NCBI RefSeq assembly: GCF_000716785.1 | Contig: NZ_JNYY01000004.1 | Span: forward strand, 124,001 to 188,000 | Direction of reading: 5' to 3' | Origin: Amycolatopsis vancoresmycina | GTDB lineage: Bacteria; Actinomycetota; Actinomycetes; Mycobacteriales; Pseudonocardiaceae | DNA length: 64,000 bases | Part shown: positions 1-7,241 of the stretch, piece by piece | How positions within the stretch are numbered: the first letter of the stretch is position 1 | Layout of the letters: the number at the start of each line of letters is the position of its first letter | Made by a program: the position numbers and the translations under genes | Notes under the pieces: model-generated | What the model was told of the DNA's origin: nothing | The model's input: only the letters and a program-made list of their open reading frames with translations | Databases searched by the model: none

Positions 1-22
1 CTGCACGGGAATTATCACGGCC

Positions 23-532
23 GTGCGGGTGCCGTGGGAGCGCACGGCAGGGGACATTGATGTGCTGATCGACGCTGAGGAGTACCAGCGGATCCTCGGA
101 GACGAGCTCCGCAAGCTCCGGCGCAGCCGAGGCTGGACGCGCAAGGAGCTGAACCAGCACTTGCAGAGCGAGATCTCGCTGCAGACGCTGGCCACCTACG
201 AGCTGGGCACCAGACAGTGCTCCGTCGTGCGCCTGGTCGAGCTGTGCGTCGCGATGGACGAACTGCCCCAGGACCTGCTGGCCAAGGTGCACCGCCGGGT
301 GTTCGTCGACGAGCCGGGCCGGGTCCGCGTCGACCTGCGCAAGGTCGTCGCCGACGCCCCGGCCGACCTGCTGCCGCTGCGCCGCTGGGCCGAGGACCGC
401 CTGCGCCGGACCGGCGAGCAGACCGGCGGCGAGGTCGCCCTCGACCTGCCGGCGCTGGAGCGGATGGCCGAGCTGTGCGGACTGCCGACCGTGGACCTGA
501 TCGCCCACCTCCGCCGCTACACCTCCCGCTGA
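23..532 (+). CDS. XRE-family helix-turn-helix transcriptional regulator
   Basis: The 169-residue product carries an N-terminal helix-turn-helix of the Cro/XRE type at about residues 22-75 (LRKLRRSRGWTRKEL, then TLATYELGTRQCSVVRLVEL), the usual layout of a small cytoplasmic DNA-binding protein. The remaining 90 residues are charged and helical with no recognisable effector domain. GTG at 23 is the first in-frame start; GTG at 62 (giving MLIDAEEYQRIL) is also possible because the HTH begins well after it. It converges on the flavin monooxygenase gene, and a perfect palindrome separates the two stops. What it regulates cannot be told from the sequence. Confidence 0.75.
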   Translation: MRVPWERTAGDIDVLIDAEEYQRILGDELRKLRRSRGWTRKELNQHLQSEISLQTLATYELGTRQCSVVRLVELCVAMDELPQDLLAKVHRRVFVDEPGRVRVDLRKVVADAPADLLPLRRWAEDRLRRTGEQTGGEVALDLPALERMAELCGLPTVDLIAHLRRYTSR

Positions 533-540
533 TCCCGCCC

Positions 541-588
541 GGTCGTGAGTGGTAAGGCGAGTTAGAACTCGCCTTACCACTCACGACC
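541..588. terminator. Perfect 23-bp-arm palindrome, bidirectional terminator between convergent genes
   Basis: Two 23-nt arms (541-563 and 566-588) are exact reverse complements separated by 2 nt. It lies 8 nt after the XRE stop and 2 nt before the monooxygenase stop, so it would fold in both transcripts. The arm core GTGAGTGGTAAGG recurs in the palindrome at 31398-31443, so it belongs to a dispersed family rather than being a one-off terminator. Confidence 0.75.
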
Positions 589-590
589 GC

Positions 591-2048
591 TCAGCCGACC
601 TGGAAGTCCTCGCGGCGCACCTTCCTCGTGTCGAGCCAGTAGCGCCAGGTGAAGCCGGGCCAGATCGTCCGGTTGACGCCCTTCGCGTCCAGGTACCAGC
701 TCTTGCAGCCGCCGCGGGTCCAGATGCCCTTGGCCAGCTTGCGCTGGATCCGCGCGTTGAACCGCTCCTGCACCTCGGGCTTCGGCTCGACGGCCTGCCC
801 GCGGGCCAGCCGCAGCGCTTCGGCCACGTACGAGATCTGGGCTTCGATCATGAACACGACCGAGTTGTGCCCGAGGCCGGTGTTGGGCCCGAGCAGGAAG
901 AACAGGTTCGGGAAGCCGGCGACGGTGATGCCGAGGTGCGTCCGCATGCCCTCGGCCGCCCACTCCTTGCCGAGGTTGCGCCCGTCCCGGCCGACGATCT
1001 CCAGGTCGTCGAAGGCGTCGGTGACGTGGAAGCCGGTGCCGTAGACGATGACGTCGACCTCGTGCTCGGCCCCCGCCGCGTCGACGACGCTGCGCTCGCG
1101 GACCTCCCGGACGCCCTCGGTCACGACGTCGACGTTGTCGCGGGCCAGCGCCGGGTAGTAGTCGTTGGAGATGAGCACGCGCTTGCAGCCCATGGTGTAG
1201 TCCGGGGTGACCTTGCGCCGCAGCGCGGGGTCGGTGATCGCGCGGTCGATGTTGCGCTTGGCCAGCCGCTGCCCGAGCTTCATCACCCACGACTGGCCGT
1301 TGAAGCCGATGGCGCGGGCTTCGAGCAGCCAGTAGAGCAGCGTGCGGTAGGCGCGCTGGGCCGGCGGGAACGCCCGGAACAGCGCGCGGGTGCGCCCGGA
1401 CATCTCGTGGTCGGCCTTCGGCATGATCCACGGCGGTGTCCGCTGGAACAGCGTCAGCGCTTCGACGGCCGGGGCGATCTTCGGCACGAACTGGACCGCG
1501 CTGGCGCCGGTGCCGATCACGGCGACCTTCTTGCCCGCGAGGTCGACGTCGTGGCGCCACTGCGCGGAGTGGAACGCCGGCCCGCCGAACCCCTCGATGC
1601 CGGGCAGCTCCGGGATCATCGGCAGGTGCAGCGCCCCGACCCCGGCGACCAGGGCGTCCGCCACGAACTCGTCGCCGCCCTTCGTGGCGATGTGCCAGCG
1701 GTTCTCTTCGGCGTCCCAGCGGGCGCCGGTCATCTCCTGGCCGAAGCGGGTGAACCGGTGCAGGTCGTGCTTGCCGGCGACGTCGCGCAGGTACCGCCAG
1801 ATCTCCGGCTGCGGCGAGTAGGCCCGCGACCAGCCGGGGTTCTGCTCGAAGGAGAACGAGTACATGTGCGACGGGATGTCGCAGGCGCACCCGGGGTAGC
1901 TGTTGTCGCGCCAGGTGCCGCCGACGTCGTGCGCCTTCTCGAGGATGACGAAGTCGTCGCGGCCCTCCTTGCGCAGCTGGATCGCCATGCCGAGACCGGA
2001 GAACCCGGTCCCCACGATGACGACCCCGGTCTCCGTGCGGTTGCCCAT
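591..2048 (-). CDS. Flavin-containing monooxygenase, Baeyer-Villiger type
   Basis: The 485-residue protein has the FAD dinucleotide-binding motif GTGFSG at residues 13-18, a second NADPH-binding Rossmann motif VIGTGASA at 177-184, and between them FGGPAFHSAQW (154-164), which fits the FxGxxxHxxxW fingerprint of type I Baeyer-Villiger monooxygenases. Such enzymes insert oxygen next to a ketone using NADPH and O2; the substrate here is unknown. Length is near the family norm. It is divergent from a TetR gene 71 nt away, and an 11-bp palindrome lies between them, so induction by a substrate through that repressor is the likely control (inference). Confidence 0.9.
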   Translation of the reverse strand: MGNRTETGVVIVGTGFSGLGMAIQLRKEGRDDFVILEKAHDVGGTWRDNSYPGCACDIPSHMYSFSFEQNPGWSRAYSPQPEIWRYLRDVAGKHDLHRFTRFGQEMTGARWDAEENRWHIATKGGDEFVADALVAGVGALHLPMIPELPGIEGFGGPAFHSAQWRHDVDLAGKKVAVIGTGASAVQFVPKIAPAVEALTLFQRTPPWIMPKADHEMSGRTRALFRAFPPAQRAYRTLLYWLLEARAIGFNGQSWVMKLGQRLAKRNIDRAITDPALRRKVTPDYTMGCKRVLISNDYYPALARDNVDVVTEGVREVRERSVVDAAGAEHEVDVIVYGTGFHVTDAFDDLEIVGRDGRNLGKEWAAEGMRTHLGITVAGFPNLFFLLGPNTGLGHNSVVFMIEAQISYVAEALRLARGQAVEPKPEVQERFNARIQRKLAKGIWTRGGCKSWYLDAKGVNRTIWPGFTWRYWLDTRKVRREDFQVG

Positions 2049-2083
2049 GACGCCTCCCGGTTCCTGTTACCCGTCGTCCATCT

Positions 2084-2094
2084 TACTCAGAGTA
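2084..2094. promoter_or_regulatory. Palindromic operator candidate between monooxygenase and TetR genes
   Basis: TACTCAGAGTA is a perfect 11-bp palindrome in the 71-bp divergent region, flanked by two copies of GTTACCC-like sequence (about 2067 and 2096). This A+T-richer patch in an otherwise very G+C-rich region is what a TetR operator controlling both genes would look like. The assignment is by position and symmetry only. Confidence 0.45.
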
Positions 2095-2119
2095 GGTTAC
2101 CCCCGGTAGAGTGTGCGGG

Positions 2120-2719
2120 GTGACCACCGCGAAGCGCAAGCGCATGCCACGAGCCGACCGGATGCGGCAGATGATCGAGGTCGCCGAGCAGGTCTTCTCC
2201 CAGCGCGGGTACGCAGCGGCGTCGATGGACGAGATCGCCGAACTGGTGGGCGTCTCGAAGCCGATGCTCTACGAGTACTTCAACTCGAAGGAGGGCCTGC
2301 TGCTGGCCTGCATCCGGGAGTCCCGCGCGGTGCTGCGCGAGGTCACCGAGCAGGCCACGGTGGGCGCGGCGGACGCCGAGGACGCGCTGCGGCGCGGCCT
2401 GCTGGCGTTCTTCGTCTTCATCCGCGAGCGCCGCCAGGCGTGGTCGCTGCTGCGGCACGAGATGGCGCTGATCGGCACGCCGGCCGCGGACGAGGTCGAG
2501 GAGACCCGCCGCCAGCAGACCGATCTGATCGCGGCGCTGATGAGCGGCTACTTCGACAGCGGCGACGACCTCCGGGCCGAGGCGGCTGCGGAATTCGTGG
2601 TCGGGGCGTGCGAACGGCTCGCGATCTGGTGCGAGCGGCACGACGAAGTGAGCCCCGAATCGGCCACCGAATACGCCATGGACGTGCTGTGGAGCGGCCT
2701 GGAGCGGCGTGCACGTTAG
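2120..2719 (+). CDS. TetR/AcrR-family transcriptional regulator
   Basis: About 199 residues. The N-terminal TetR helix-turn-helix is clear (MIEVAEQVFSQRGYAAASMD, then IAELVGVSKPMLYEYFNSKE), followed by an all-helical ligand-binding and dimerisation domain ending with DVLWSGLERRAR. GTG 2111 and GTG 2120 are both in frame; 2120 (VTTAKRKRM) is preferred because it leaves room for the operator. It is divergent from the monooxygenase and is most simply its local repressor (inference from arrangement). Confidence 0.88.
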   Translation: MTTAKRKRMPRADRMRQMIEVAEQVFSQRGYAAASMDEIAELVGVSKPMLYEYFNSKEGLLLACIRESRAVLREVTEQATVGAADAEDALRRGLLAFFVFIRERRQAWSLLRHEMALIGTPAADEVEETRRQQTDLIAALMSGYFDSGDDLRAEAAAEFVVGACERLAIWCERHDEVSPESATEYAMDVLWSGLERRAR

Positions 2720-2914
2720 CTTGCGCGTGCACTAGGCCATTTGGTCGTTACTCAGCGCTGTCGTGTCCTGTGACACAGAGTTGCTCTACTGTTCTGCTGA
2801 CACGGTAGAAAGTGTGCTGGACCTTCGCGACCGGAGGAGGGGCACGGGAGCCGCGTCACGAAAGCGCAGTGACCGCGTCACGGTTGTGTAAGGATGCTGG
2901 TGAGGGAGAGGGGC

Positions 2915-3337
2915 GTGAGGCAGATGGTGGAAACGATCACGGCGACGTACGTCCAGGAGGACGCGGACTGGGCGATCACGGTCAGCGGCCGCGGCAAGGA
3001 GCTGACCGCGCGGGCGCCGGGCATCATCGCCGCCCGCGACCGCGCCGACCAGCTGGTGGAGGAACTCGCCGGCGACGGCCGGACAACGGTGGTCCACCTG
3101 CTCAACGGCAGTGCACTGGACTTCACGAGCGCCTACATGACGGCGCGGCTGACGTTGCCGAAGCTCCCGCCGCTGGAGGTCCCGCCGCCGGGCAGCGTCC
3201 CGAAGCAGCAGACGCAGGCGTCCGCGGACAAGAAGCCCCAGCTCCCGCCGAGCAAGCAGCTCCCGAAGGCGGTCGAGGACCGCAAGCCCGAGCCGGCGCC
3301 CGCCCCGGAGAGCAAGGCGCCGGCGAAGCAGGCCTGA
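2915..3337 (+). CDS. Conserved hypothetical protein with HicB-like N-terminal domain and Pro/Lys-rich tail
   Basis: 140 residues from GTG 2915, which is preceded by a purine-rich GGGAGAGGGG stretch; ATG 2894 and ATG 2924 are alternatives. Residues 4-70 (TATYVQEDADWAITVSGRG, then AADQLVEELAG-type helix) resemble the small alpha/beta HicB fold, in which a strand pair is followed by a helix. The last 70 residues are low-complexity Pro, Lys and Gln, probably disordered. There is no HicA-like toxin next to it, so a toxin-antitoxin role is not supported. The fold match is my inference; function unknown. Confidence 0.6.
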   Translation: MRQMVETITATYVQEDADWAITVSGRGKELTARAPGIIAARDRADQLVEELAGDGRTTVVHLLNGSALDFTSAYMTARLTLPKLPPLEVPPPGSVPKQQTQASADKKPQLPPSKQLPKAVEDRKPEPAPAPESKAPAKQA

Positions 3338-3340
3338 GCG

Positions 3341-3562
3341 TTACTTGAGGAGCTTGCGCACCAGCAGGACGAGCACGAGGACACCCGCACCGATCAGCGG
3401 GAACTTGACCTTGGGGTTGTCCAGCTTGGCGCGCACGCCGTCCTTGGCCGCATCGGCGAGCTTCTTCGGGTCGGCCTTGACGGTGAGCTGGTCGAGCGTC
3501 GCCGCCAGAGCGGTCCTAGCCTGCTCGATCTCACGCTCGATCGTCTCGGGATCGCGGGCCAC
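3341..3562 (-). CDS. DUF3618-family small membrane-anchored protein
   Basis: 73 residues with the DUF3618 pattern: an acidic start MARDPETIEREIEQARTALA, a coiled helix, then one C-terminal transmembrane segment (about residues 53-68, PLIGAGVLVLVLLVRK) ending in a basic tail. The family is common in actinomycetes, and its exact role is unknown; the layout suggests a cytoplasmic helix tethered to the membrane. It converges on the preceding gene with 3 nt between stops. Confidence 0.85.
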   Translation of the reverse strand: MARDPETIEREIEQARTALAATLDQLTVKADPKKLADAAKDGVRAKLDNPKVKFPLIGAGVLVLVLLVRKLLK

Positions 3563-3660
3563 GTGTCCTCCTCGCCGCCGGTACTTCCGAGCCCCAACTT
3601 AGTCGACCGCCCCACCGCCGCCGCACGGGCCACGCCGCACGCTACGCTTCGGACTGCTGG

Positions 3661-3734
3661 GGGCCCGTAGCCCAATTGGCAGAGGCACACGGTTTAGGTC
3701 CGTGCCAGTGAGAGTTCGAGTCTCTCCGGGCCCA
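3661..3734 (+). tRNA. tRNA with anticodon TAG (Leu by codon), class I short variable arm
   Basis: A 74-nt cloverleaf can be drawn: acceptor GGGCCCG/CGGGCCC (3661-3667, 3727-3733), D arm GCCC/AGGC with an AATTGGCAG loop, anticodon stem CACGG/CCGTG with loop TTTAGGT (anticodon TAG, 3695-3697), variable region of only 5 nt (CCAGT), and T arm GAGAG-TTCGAGT-CTCTC. The discriminator is A; the 3' CCA is not encoded. TAG reads CUA leucine codons, but bacterial tRNA-Leu normally has a long variable arm, so the leucine label rests on the anticodon alone. Confidence 0.85.
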
Positions 3735-3831
3735 CTCCCCCCACTCTGACCAGCAGCGACACAGCCCACCACGCTCCGCCCGACAGGCGGTGTGCAGCAG
3801 GATTACCGCAGCGGGTCCTGCGTGAGTCGGG

Positions 3832-4263
3832 TCATGCATCCGCCCCCGCGCTGCCGCTTACCCATCGCTCCCGGCAGCCGGCCTCCGAGTGCCACACGGC
3901 GTGGACTTCGGCCCCGGCATCCAAGACCAGCCGGTCCTGCATCGCGTCCTGCAACCGGGCGTGGCGCGCCAGGTGCCGCAGACTCGGGACGACGACATGA
4001 CGAGCGTTGGCTCGGACCAGCTCGGCGACGAGCTCGGTGAACCCACCGCGAACTCCGAAGTCGGAATCGAAGAAGAACGAGACGAAGTTCAGGCTCCTGC
4101 TTTCGGCGAACCGGATGACGGCCAGTTCGAGTTCTCGCGCCCGACGGTCCGGTACATCGACGGGCACGCGCAGGTACCCGTAGGCCGGCGGGGCGGGGAG
4201 GAGCGCCGTCGGTTTGTCATCCGCCGAGAGGGTGGGTACGGAGAGCAGCGAGGAAGCAGTCAT
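3832..4263 (-). CDS. Resolvase-N-terminal-like protein lacking the catalytic serine
   Basis: 143 residues. Residues about 28-125 match the serine-recombinase N-terminal fold: YGYLRVPVD at the first strand, an acidic helix, SFFFDSDFGVRGGFTELVAEL, then HVVVPSLRHLARH as in the family's central strand and helix. In active resolvases the first motif reads Y-x-R-V-S and the serine attacks DNA; here that position is proline, so strand cleavage is not expected. There is no DNA-binding domain after it. Small proteins of this type are frequent in actinomycetes beside HTH regulators. It is divergent from the XRE-TPR gene 180 bp away, and a regulatory or structural role is an inference. Confidence 0.7.
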   Translation of the reverse strand: MTASSLLSVPTLSADDKPTALLPAPPAYGYLRVPVDVPDRRARELELAVIRFAESRSLNFVSFFFDSDFGVRGGFTELVAELVRANARHVVVPSLRHLARHARLQDAMQDRLVLDAGAEVHAVWHSEAGCRERWVSGSAGADA

Positions 4264-4378
4264 GAAGTTCGTCCTGGTCGTTTGCCGGTCGTCGAGGTGG
4301 CGGGATGCCGGAACCGACCTTTACCGGCCACCACCGGCGCGGCCAGGGCGGCGACCTGGCCCACTCGCGGCGCAGATC

Positions 4379-4442
4379 TTGCGTTCGACATTCTGACCTG
4401 GGGTAATCTTTCAACCCCGGTTTGTAATCAAGGGAGGTGTTC
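4379..4442 (+). promoter_or_regulatory. Promoter-like elements and ribosome binding site of the XRE-TPR gene
   Basis: TTGCGT (4379-4384) and TAATCT (4404-4409) are separated by 19 nt, slightly longer than the optimum for a housekeeping promoter. GGGAGG at 4432-4437 sits 5 nt before GTG 4443 and decides that start over the in-frame GTG at 4437. A short GGGGT/ACCCC inverted repeat (4400-4418) overlaps the -10 region and could be an operator. Confidence 0.4.
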
Positions 4443-5513
4443 GTGGGTGAGCGACGAACCCGGCTCATCCGGGCGCGCAAGGCGGCCTACTACACGCAGG
4501 AGACGCTCGCCTACGCCTTGAACGTCGACCCCACCACCGTCGGCCACTGGGAGCGGGGCAAGTCCGAACCACTTCCGTACAAGCGGCCGAAGCTCGCCAA
4601 GCTGCTGGGCGTCGACCGCGAACAGCTGGAAGAACTGCTCGCCGAAGGACAGAACGCGCCGTCCGCAGCCGGTTCAGCCGCCGCTCCGCCACCGGCTGAC
4701 GCCGTCACGACCAGCGGTGATCTCGACTACGACACTTGGGCCGATGACCTCGACCGGGCGGCCGTGTGCCTTGGGCGGCAGGAGTTCGTCGCGGCCAAGC
4801 TCCTACTCGACCGTTGGACCGGTCAGCTCGCATCCGGCGCAGACCAGCGCGCCTTGCATCTCTACGGCCGCTCGTTACGGCTCCTCGGCGATCTGCGCCA
4901 AGACCAGGGTGTGCTCACCGGGCCGTTGTCCGCCCGACAGAGCTACCGCAAGGCCATGGCCGTCTTCGCCGAGTTGCATTCAGACCGGCGAGTGGCTCAA
5001 CTCGAACTGCACCTTGCGGTCCTCGACGAGATGAGCGGACAGCTCGAAGCCGCCGGCCGGCAGTACGAGCGGCTGGCCGCCGATCACCGGCTCGATGCCC
5101 GCGATCGCACTCGCGCGTTACTTTGGGTCGGGACGGCATTGAGCAAGGCTGGCGAGGGCACTGCGGCCATCACCTTCATCCGGCCCGCCATCCGGCGGTT
5201 CGAAGCCCTCGAAGAGCCGCAGGACTGGTCGGTGGCGTATCAGAAACTGGCGCTGGCGTACCGCGGCGACGGCGACCTCCGCCAAGCCACCGCCGCTCTC
5301 GAGGTGGCCCTCGACCACCGGGCGGGCGATGCCCCCATGCAGCGCGTTCGCCTCGACACCGCGCACGGTCACCTCCTGTTGTCCGACCCTGCCACGGCAG
5401 ACAGCGGCCTCGCGCTGTTGGAGGGCGCCGCTGCCACCGCGACCGAGTACGGCATGCTGCATCAGCTACAGGCCATCACGGGTATTCGCCGGGCTTACGA
5501 ACAGCAGGCGTAG
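4443..5513 (+). CDS. XRE-family regulator with C-terminal TPR-like repeats
   Basis: 356 residues. The first 60 residues form a Cro/XRE helix-turn-helix (LIRARKAAYYTQETLAYALN, then VDPTTVGHWERGKSEPLPYK), followed by an Ala/Pro linker and a helical C-terminal domain of tetratricopeptide-like helix pairs (AVFAELHSDRRVAQLELHLA, AVLDEMSGQLEAAGRQYERL). The architecture is the actinomycete HTH-plus-TPR type, some of which sense peptides or small signals. Two in-frame TTA leucine codons (4875-4877, 5118-5120) are notable in such G+C-rich DNA and could place the gene under bldA-type tRNA control or mark acquisition. It is followed by the YdcF-like gene after 34 nt, probably as one transcript. Confidence 0.82.
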   Translation: MGERRTRLIRARKAAYYTQETLAYALNVDPTTVGHWERGKSEPLPYKRPKLAKLLGVDREQLEELLAEGQNAPSAAGSAAAPPPADAVTTSGDLDYDTWADDLDRAAVCLGRQEFVAAKLLLDRWTGQLASGADQRALHLYGRSLRLLGDLRQDQGVLTGPLSARQSYRKAMAVFAELHSDRRVAQLELHLAVLDEMSGQLEAAGRQYERLAADHRLDARDRTRALLWVGTALSKAGEGTAAITFIRPAIRRFEALEEPQDWSVAYQKLALAYRGDGDLRQATAALEVALDHRAGDAPMQRVRLDTAHGHLLLSDPATADSGLALLEGAAATATEYGMLHQLQAITGIRRAYEQQA

Positions 5514-5547
5514 CCCGCTCGCCGGACCCGAGGAGCATTACCCCGTC

Positions 5548-6201
5548 GTGAAGCGGCAACTCACCGACGCCGAATGGCAGGACGCGCAAGCCGTGTGGGA
5601 CTTTCACCGGGTCCATCACAGAGTCGCGCCTGCGGCCGCCGCCGTCGCCTTGGGCTGCAACGACATCGGCGTTGCCGACTACGCCGCCGACCTGTACCAC
5701 CGCGGCCTGTTCCCGACGGTCGTGTTCACCGGCGCCACCAGCCGCGACACCGCACACGTCTTCCCGCGCGGTGAAGCCGTCCACTTCCGCGAGCGCGCCT
5801 TGGAACTGGGCGTGCCGGACAGCGCCATCCTGGTCGAGCCGGCAGCCACCAACACCGGCGGAAACATCACCCTCGCCCGCCACGTCCTGGCCGGCGCCGG
5901 GTTGACACCGGAATCCGTGCTGCTCATCTCGATGCCGTACATGGAACGGCGCGCCTACGCCACTTGCCGCCGGCTCTGGCCGGAGGTGGCGCCGATCTGC
6001 ACCTCCGCTTCGCTGACGCTCGAGGAGTACGTCAAGACCGTCGGGGACGCAGCGGAGGTCGTCGACATGATGGTCGGCGACCTCCAGCGCGTCATGGTCT
6101 ACCCGGAGCGCGGCTTCGCCATTCCGCAGCCGGTACCGCCGGCCGTCGAGGGCGCCTACAACCGCCTGGTGGCCGCCGGCTTCGACAGCCGCTTGCTGTA
6201 G
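5548..6201 (+). CDS. YdcF/SanA/ElyC-family (DUF218) protein
   Basis: 217 residues from GTG 5548, with AGGAG 14 nt upstream. The alpha/beta sequence has the DUF218 signatures: ALGCNDIGVADYAADLYHRG near the start, a strand VVFTGA, LVEPAATNTGGN resembling the family's E-x-x-S-x-x-T-x-E-N stretch, and SVLLISMPYMERRA. E. coli YdcF binds S-adenosylmethionine and SanA/ElyC act on the envelope, but no membrane anchor is seen here, so this is a soluble member of unknown substrate. It follows the XRE-TPR regulator; pairing of the two is seen in other actinomycetes as far as I recall. Confidence 0.78.
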   Translation: MKRQLTDAEWQDAQAVWDFHRVHHRVAPAAAAVALGCNDIGVADYAADLYHRGLFPTVVFTGATSRDTAHVFPRGEAVHFRERALELGVPDSAILVEPAATNTGGNITLARHVLAGAGLTPESVLLISMPYMERRAYATCRRLWPEVAPICTSASLTLEEYVKTVGDAAEVVDMMVGDLQRVMVYPERGFAIPQPVPPAVEGAYNRLVAAGFDSRLL

Positions 6202-6222
6202 TGACGGTATGCCACCCCGGCT

Positions 6223-7170
6223 TCACCGCTGTTCCACCGTGATCCGCGGCGCCAGCGCCCGGAGGAAGTCCCCCGCGTCGAACATCTCCCCCGCCGGCGC
6301 CACCCCCTTCACCCGGGTCCGGCCGGCGAGGATCCGCTCCACCGCCTCCACCGCCAGCGGCGCGCTCACCGCGTAGATGTCCTCCCCGCGCGCCACGATC
6401 CGGCGCTCCGCACCGCCCGCGCGCACCACCACCTCGACCACGAACGTCTCCGCCGAATCGCGTTCGCCGGCCGCCGCCAAGCCCTCGGCAGCGTCCAAGG
6501 TCATATAGGACGTCACGTCTCGGACCTGAAGGTGCCGCGGGATGGTCACGATGTCGGCCATCGAGAACTCGCCCAGCACCGGCCGCGGGCCGAGCGGCTC
6601 GGGGAACGCCCACTCCAGCGACGGCAGGGCGTCGTCGCGGTACTCCAGGCGGCCGCCCGCGTACCGGACGCGGCGGCCGGCTCGCCGTTCCCGGGACACC
6701 CGGCCCGCCGCGAGGGTGCCGGGTGTCGGGTGCCAGCCGCTGAGGCCGTAGGCCACGTGCACCTCGTCGGCCGCCGGCCAGTCGCCCATGGCCACTGTGG
6801 CCAGCAGGTCGGCCAGGCCGCCGAAGAACGCCATCGCGGGCACCACCGCGGTTTCCGCCGCCAGCTCGAAGGTGTCGAGGTTGGCCTCGATCTCCGCGGC
6901 GACGTCCACGTACGGGACGCCGGCGCGGATCGCCGCCTCGGCCACCGGGCGGGCCGTCACGGCGAACGGGCCCGCGCAGTTGATCACCGCCGCCACGCCG
7001 TCGAACGCGCGGTCCAGGGACGCCGGGTCGTCGGCCGACGCCGGCCGCCCGCCCGGTAACCGGGCCGCGTCCCGGCCGGAAAGAACCGGCTCGAAGCCGC
7101 GTTTGCGCAGCTCAGCCACCACGAAACGGCCGGTGTGCCCGTACGCGCCGTAAACCAGTACCGAAGTCAT
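6223..7170 (-). CDS. Saccharopine dehydrogenase-like NAD(P)-binding protein
   Basis: 315 residues from ATG 7170 (MTSVLVYGAYGHTGRFVVAE); an upstream in-frame ATG at 7188 is less likely because the Rossmann strand begins at once in this family. The motif GAYGHTGR is the nucleotide-binding loop, followed by ELRKRGFEPVLSGRD and INCAGPF as in saccharopine-dehydrogenase-like and trans-acting enoyl reductase proteins. Substrate unknown. It is divergent from the GlxA-type regulator gene (72 bp gap), which may control it. Confidence 0.75.
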   Translation of the reverse strand: MTSVLVYGAYGHTGRFVVAELRKRGFEPVLSGRDAARLPGGRPASADDPASLDRAFDGVAAVINCAGPFAVTARPVAEAAIRAGVPYVDVAAEIEANLDTFELAAETAVVPAMAFFGGLADLLATVAMGDWPAADEVHVAYGLSGWHPTPGTLAAGRVSRERRAGRRVRYAGGRLEYRDDALPSLEWAFPEPLGPRPVLGEFSMADIVTIPRHLQVRDVTSYMTLDAAEGLAAAGERDSAETFVVEVVVRAGGAERRIVARGEDIYAVSAPLAVEAVERILAGRTRVKGVAPAGEMFDAGDFLRALAPRITVEQR

Positions 7171-7241
7171 GACGATCATCCTGGCCACCGCCGGACCCGG
7201 TCACCAGTGTCCGGAACGACGTGCTGCGTACAGTTTCGGAC

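Noticed and set aside
549..2123. Long plus-strand frame opposite the monooxygenase
   Set aside because: It is antisense to a clear monooxygenase with all motifs, and its protein has no family features.
2763..2811. GTGTC-CTGT-GACAC repeat and TTGCTC/TAGAAA promoter-like boxes before the HicB-like gene
   Set aside because: The hexamers are weak and the spacer is 19 nt; not strong enough to call a promoter.
3735..6222. Integrated element bounded by tRNA 3' repeat
   Set aside because: I could not find a second copy of the tRNA 3' end, and the resolvase-like protein lacks its catalytic serine.
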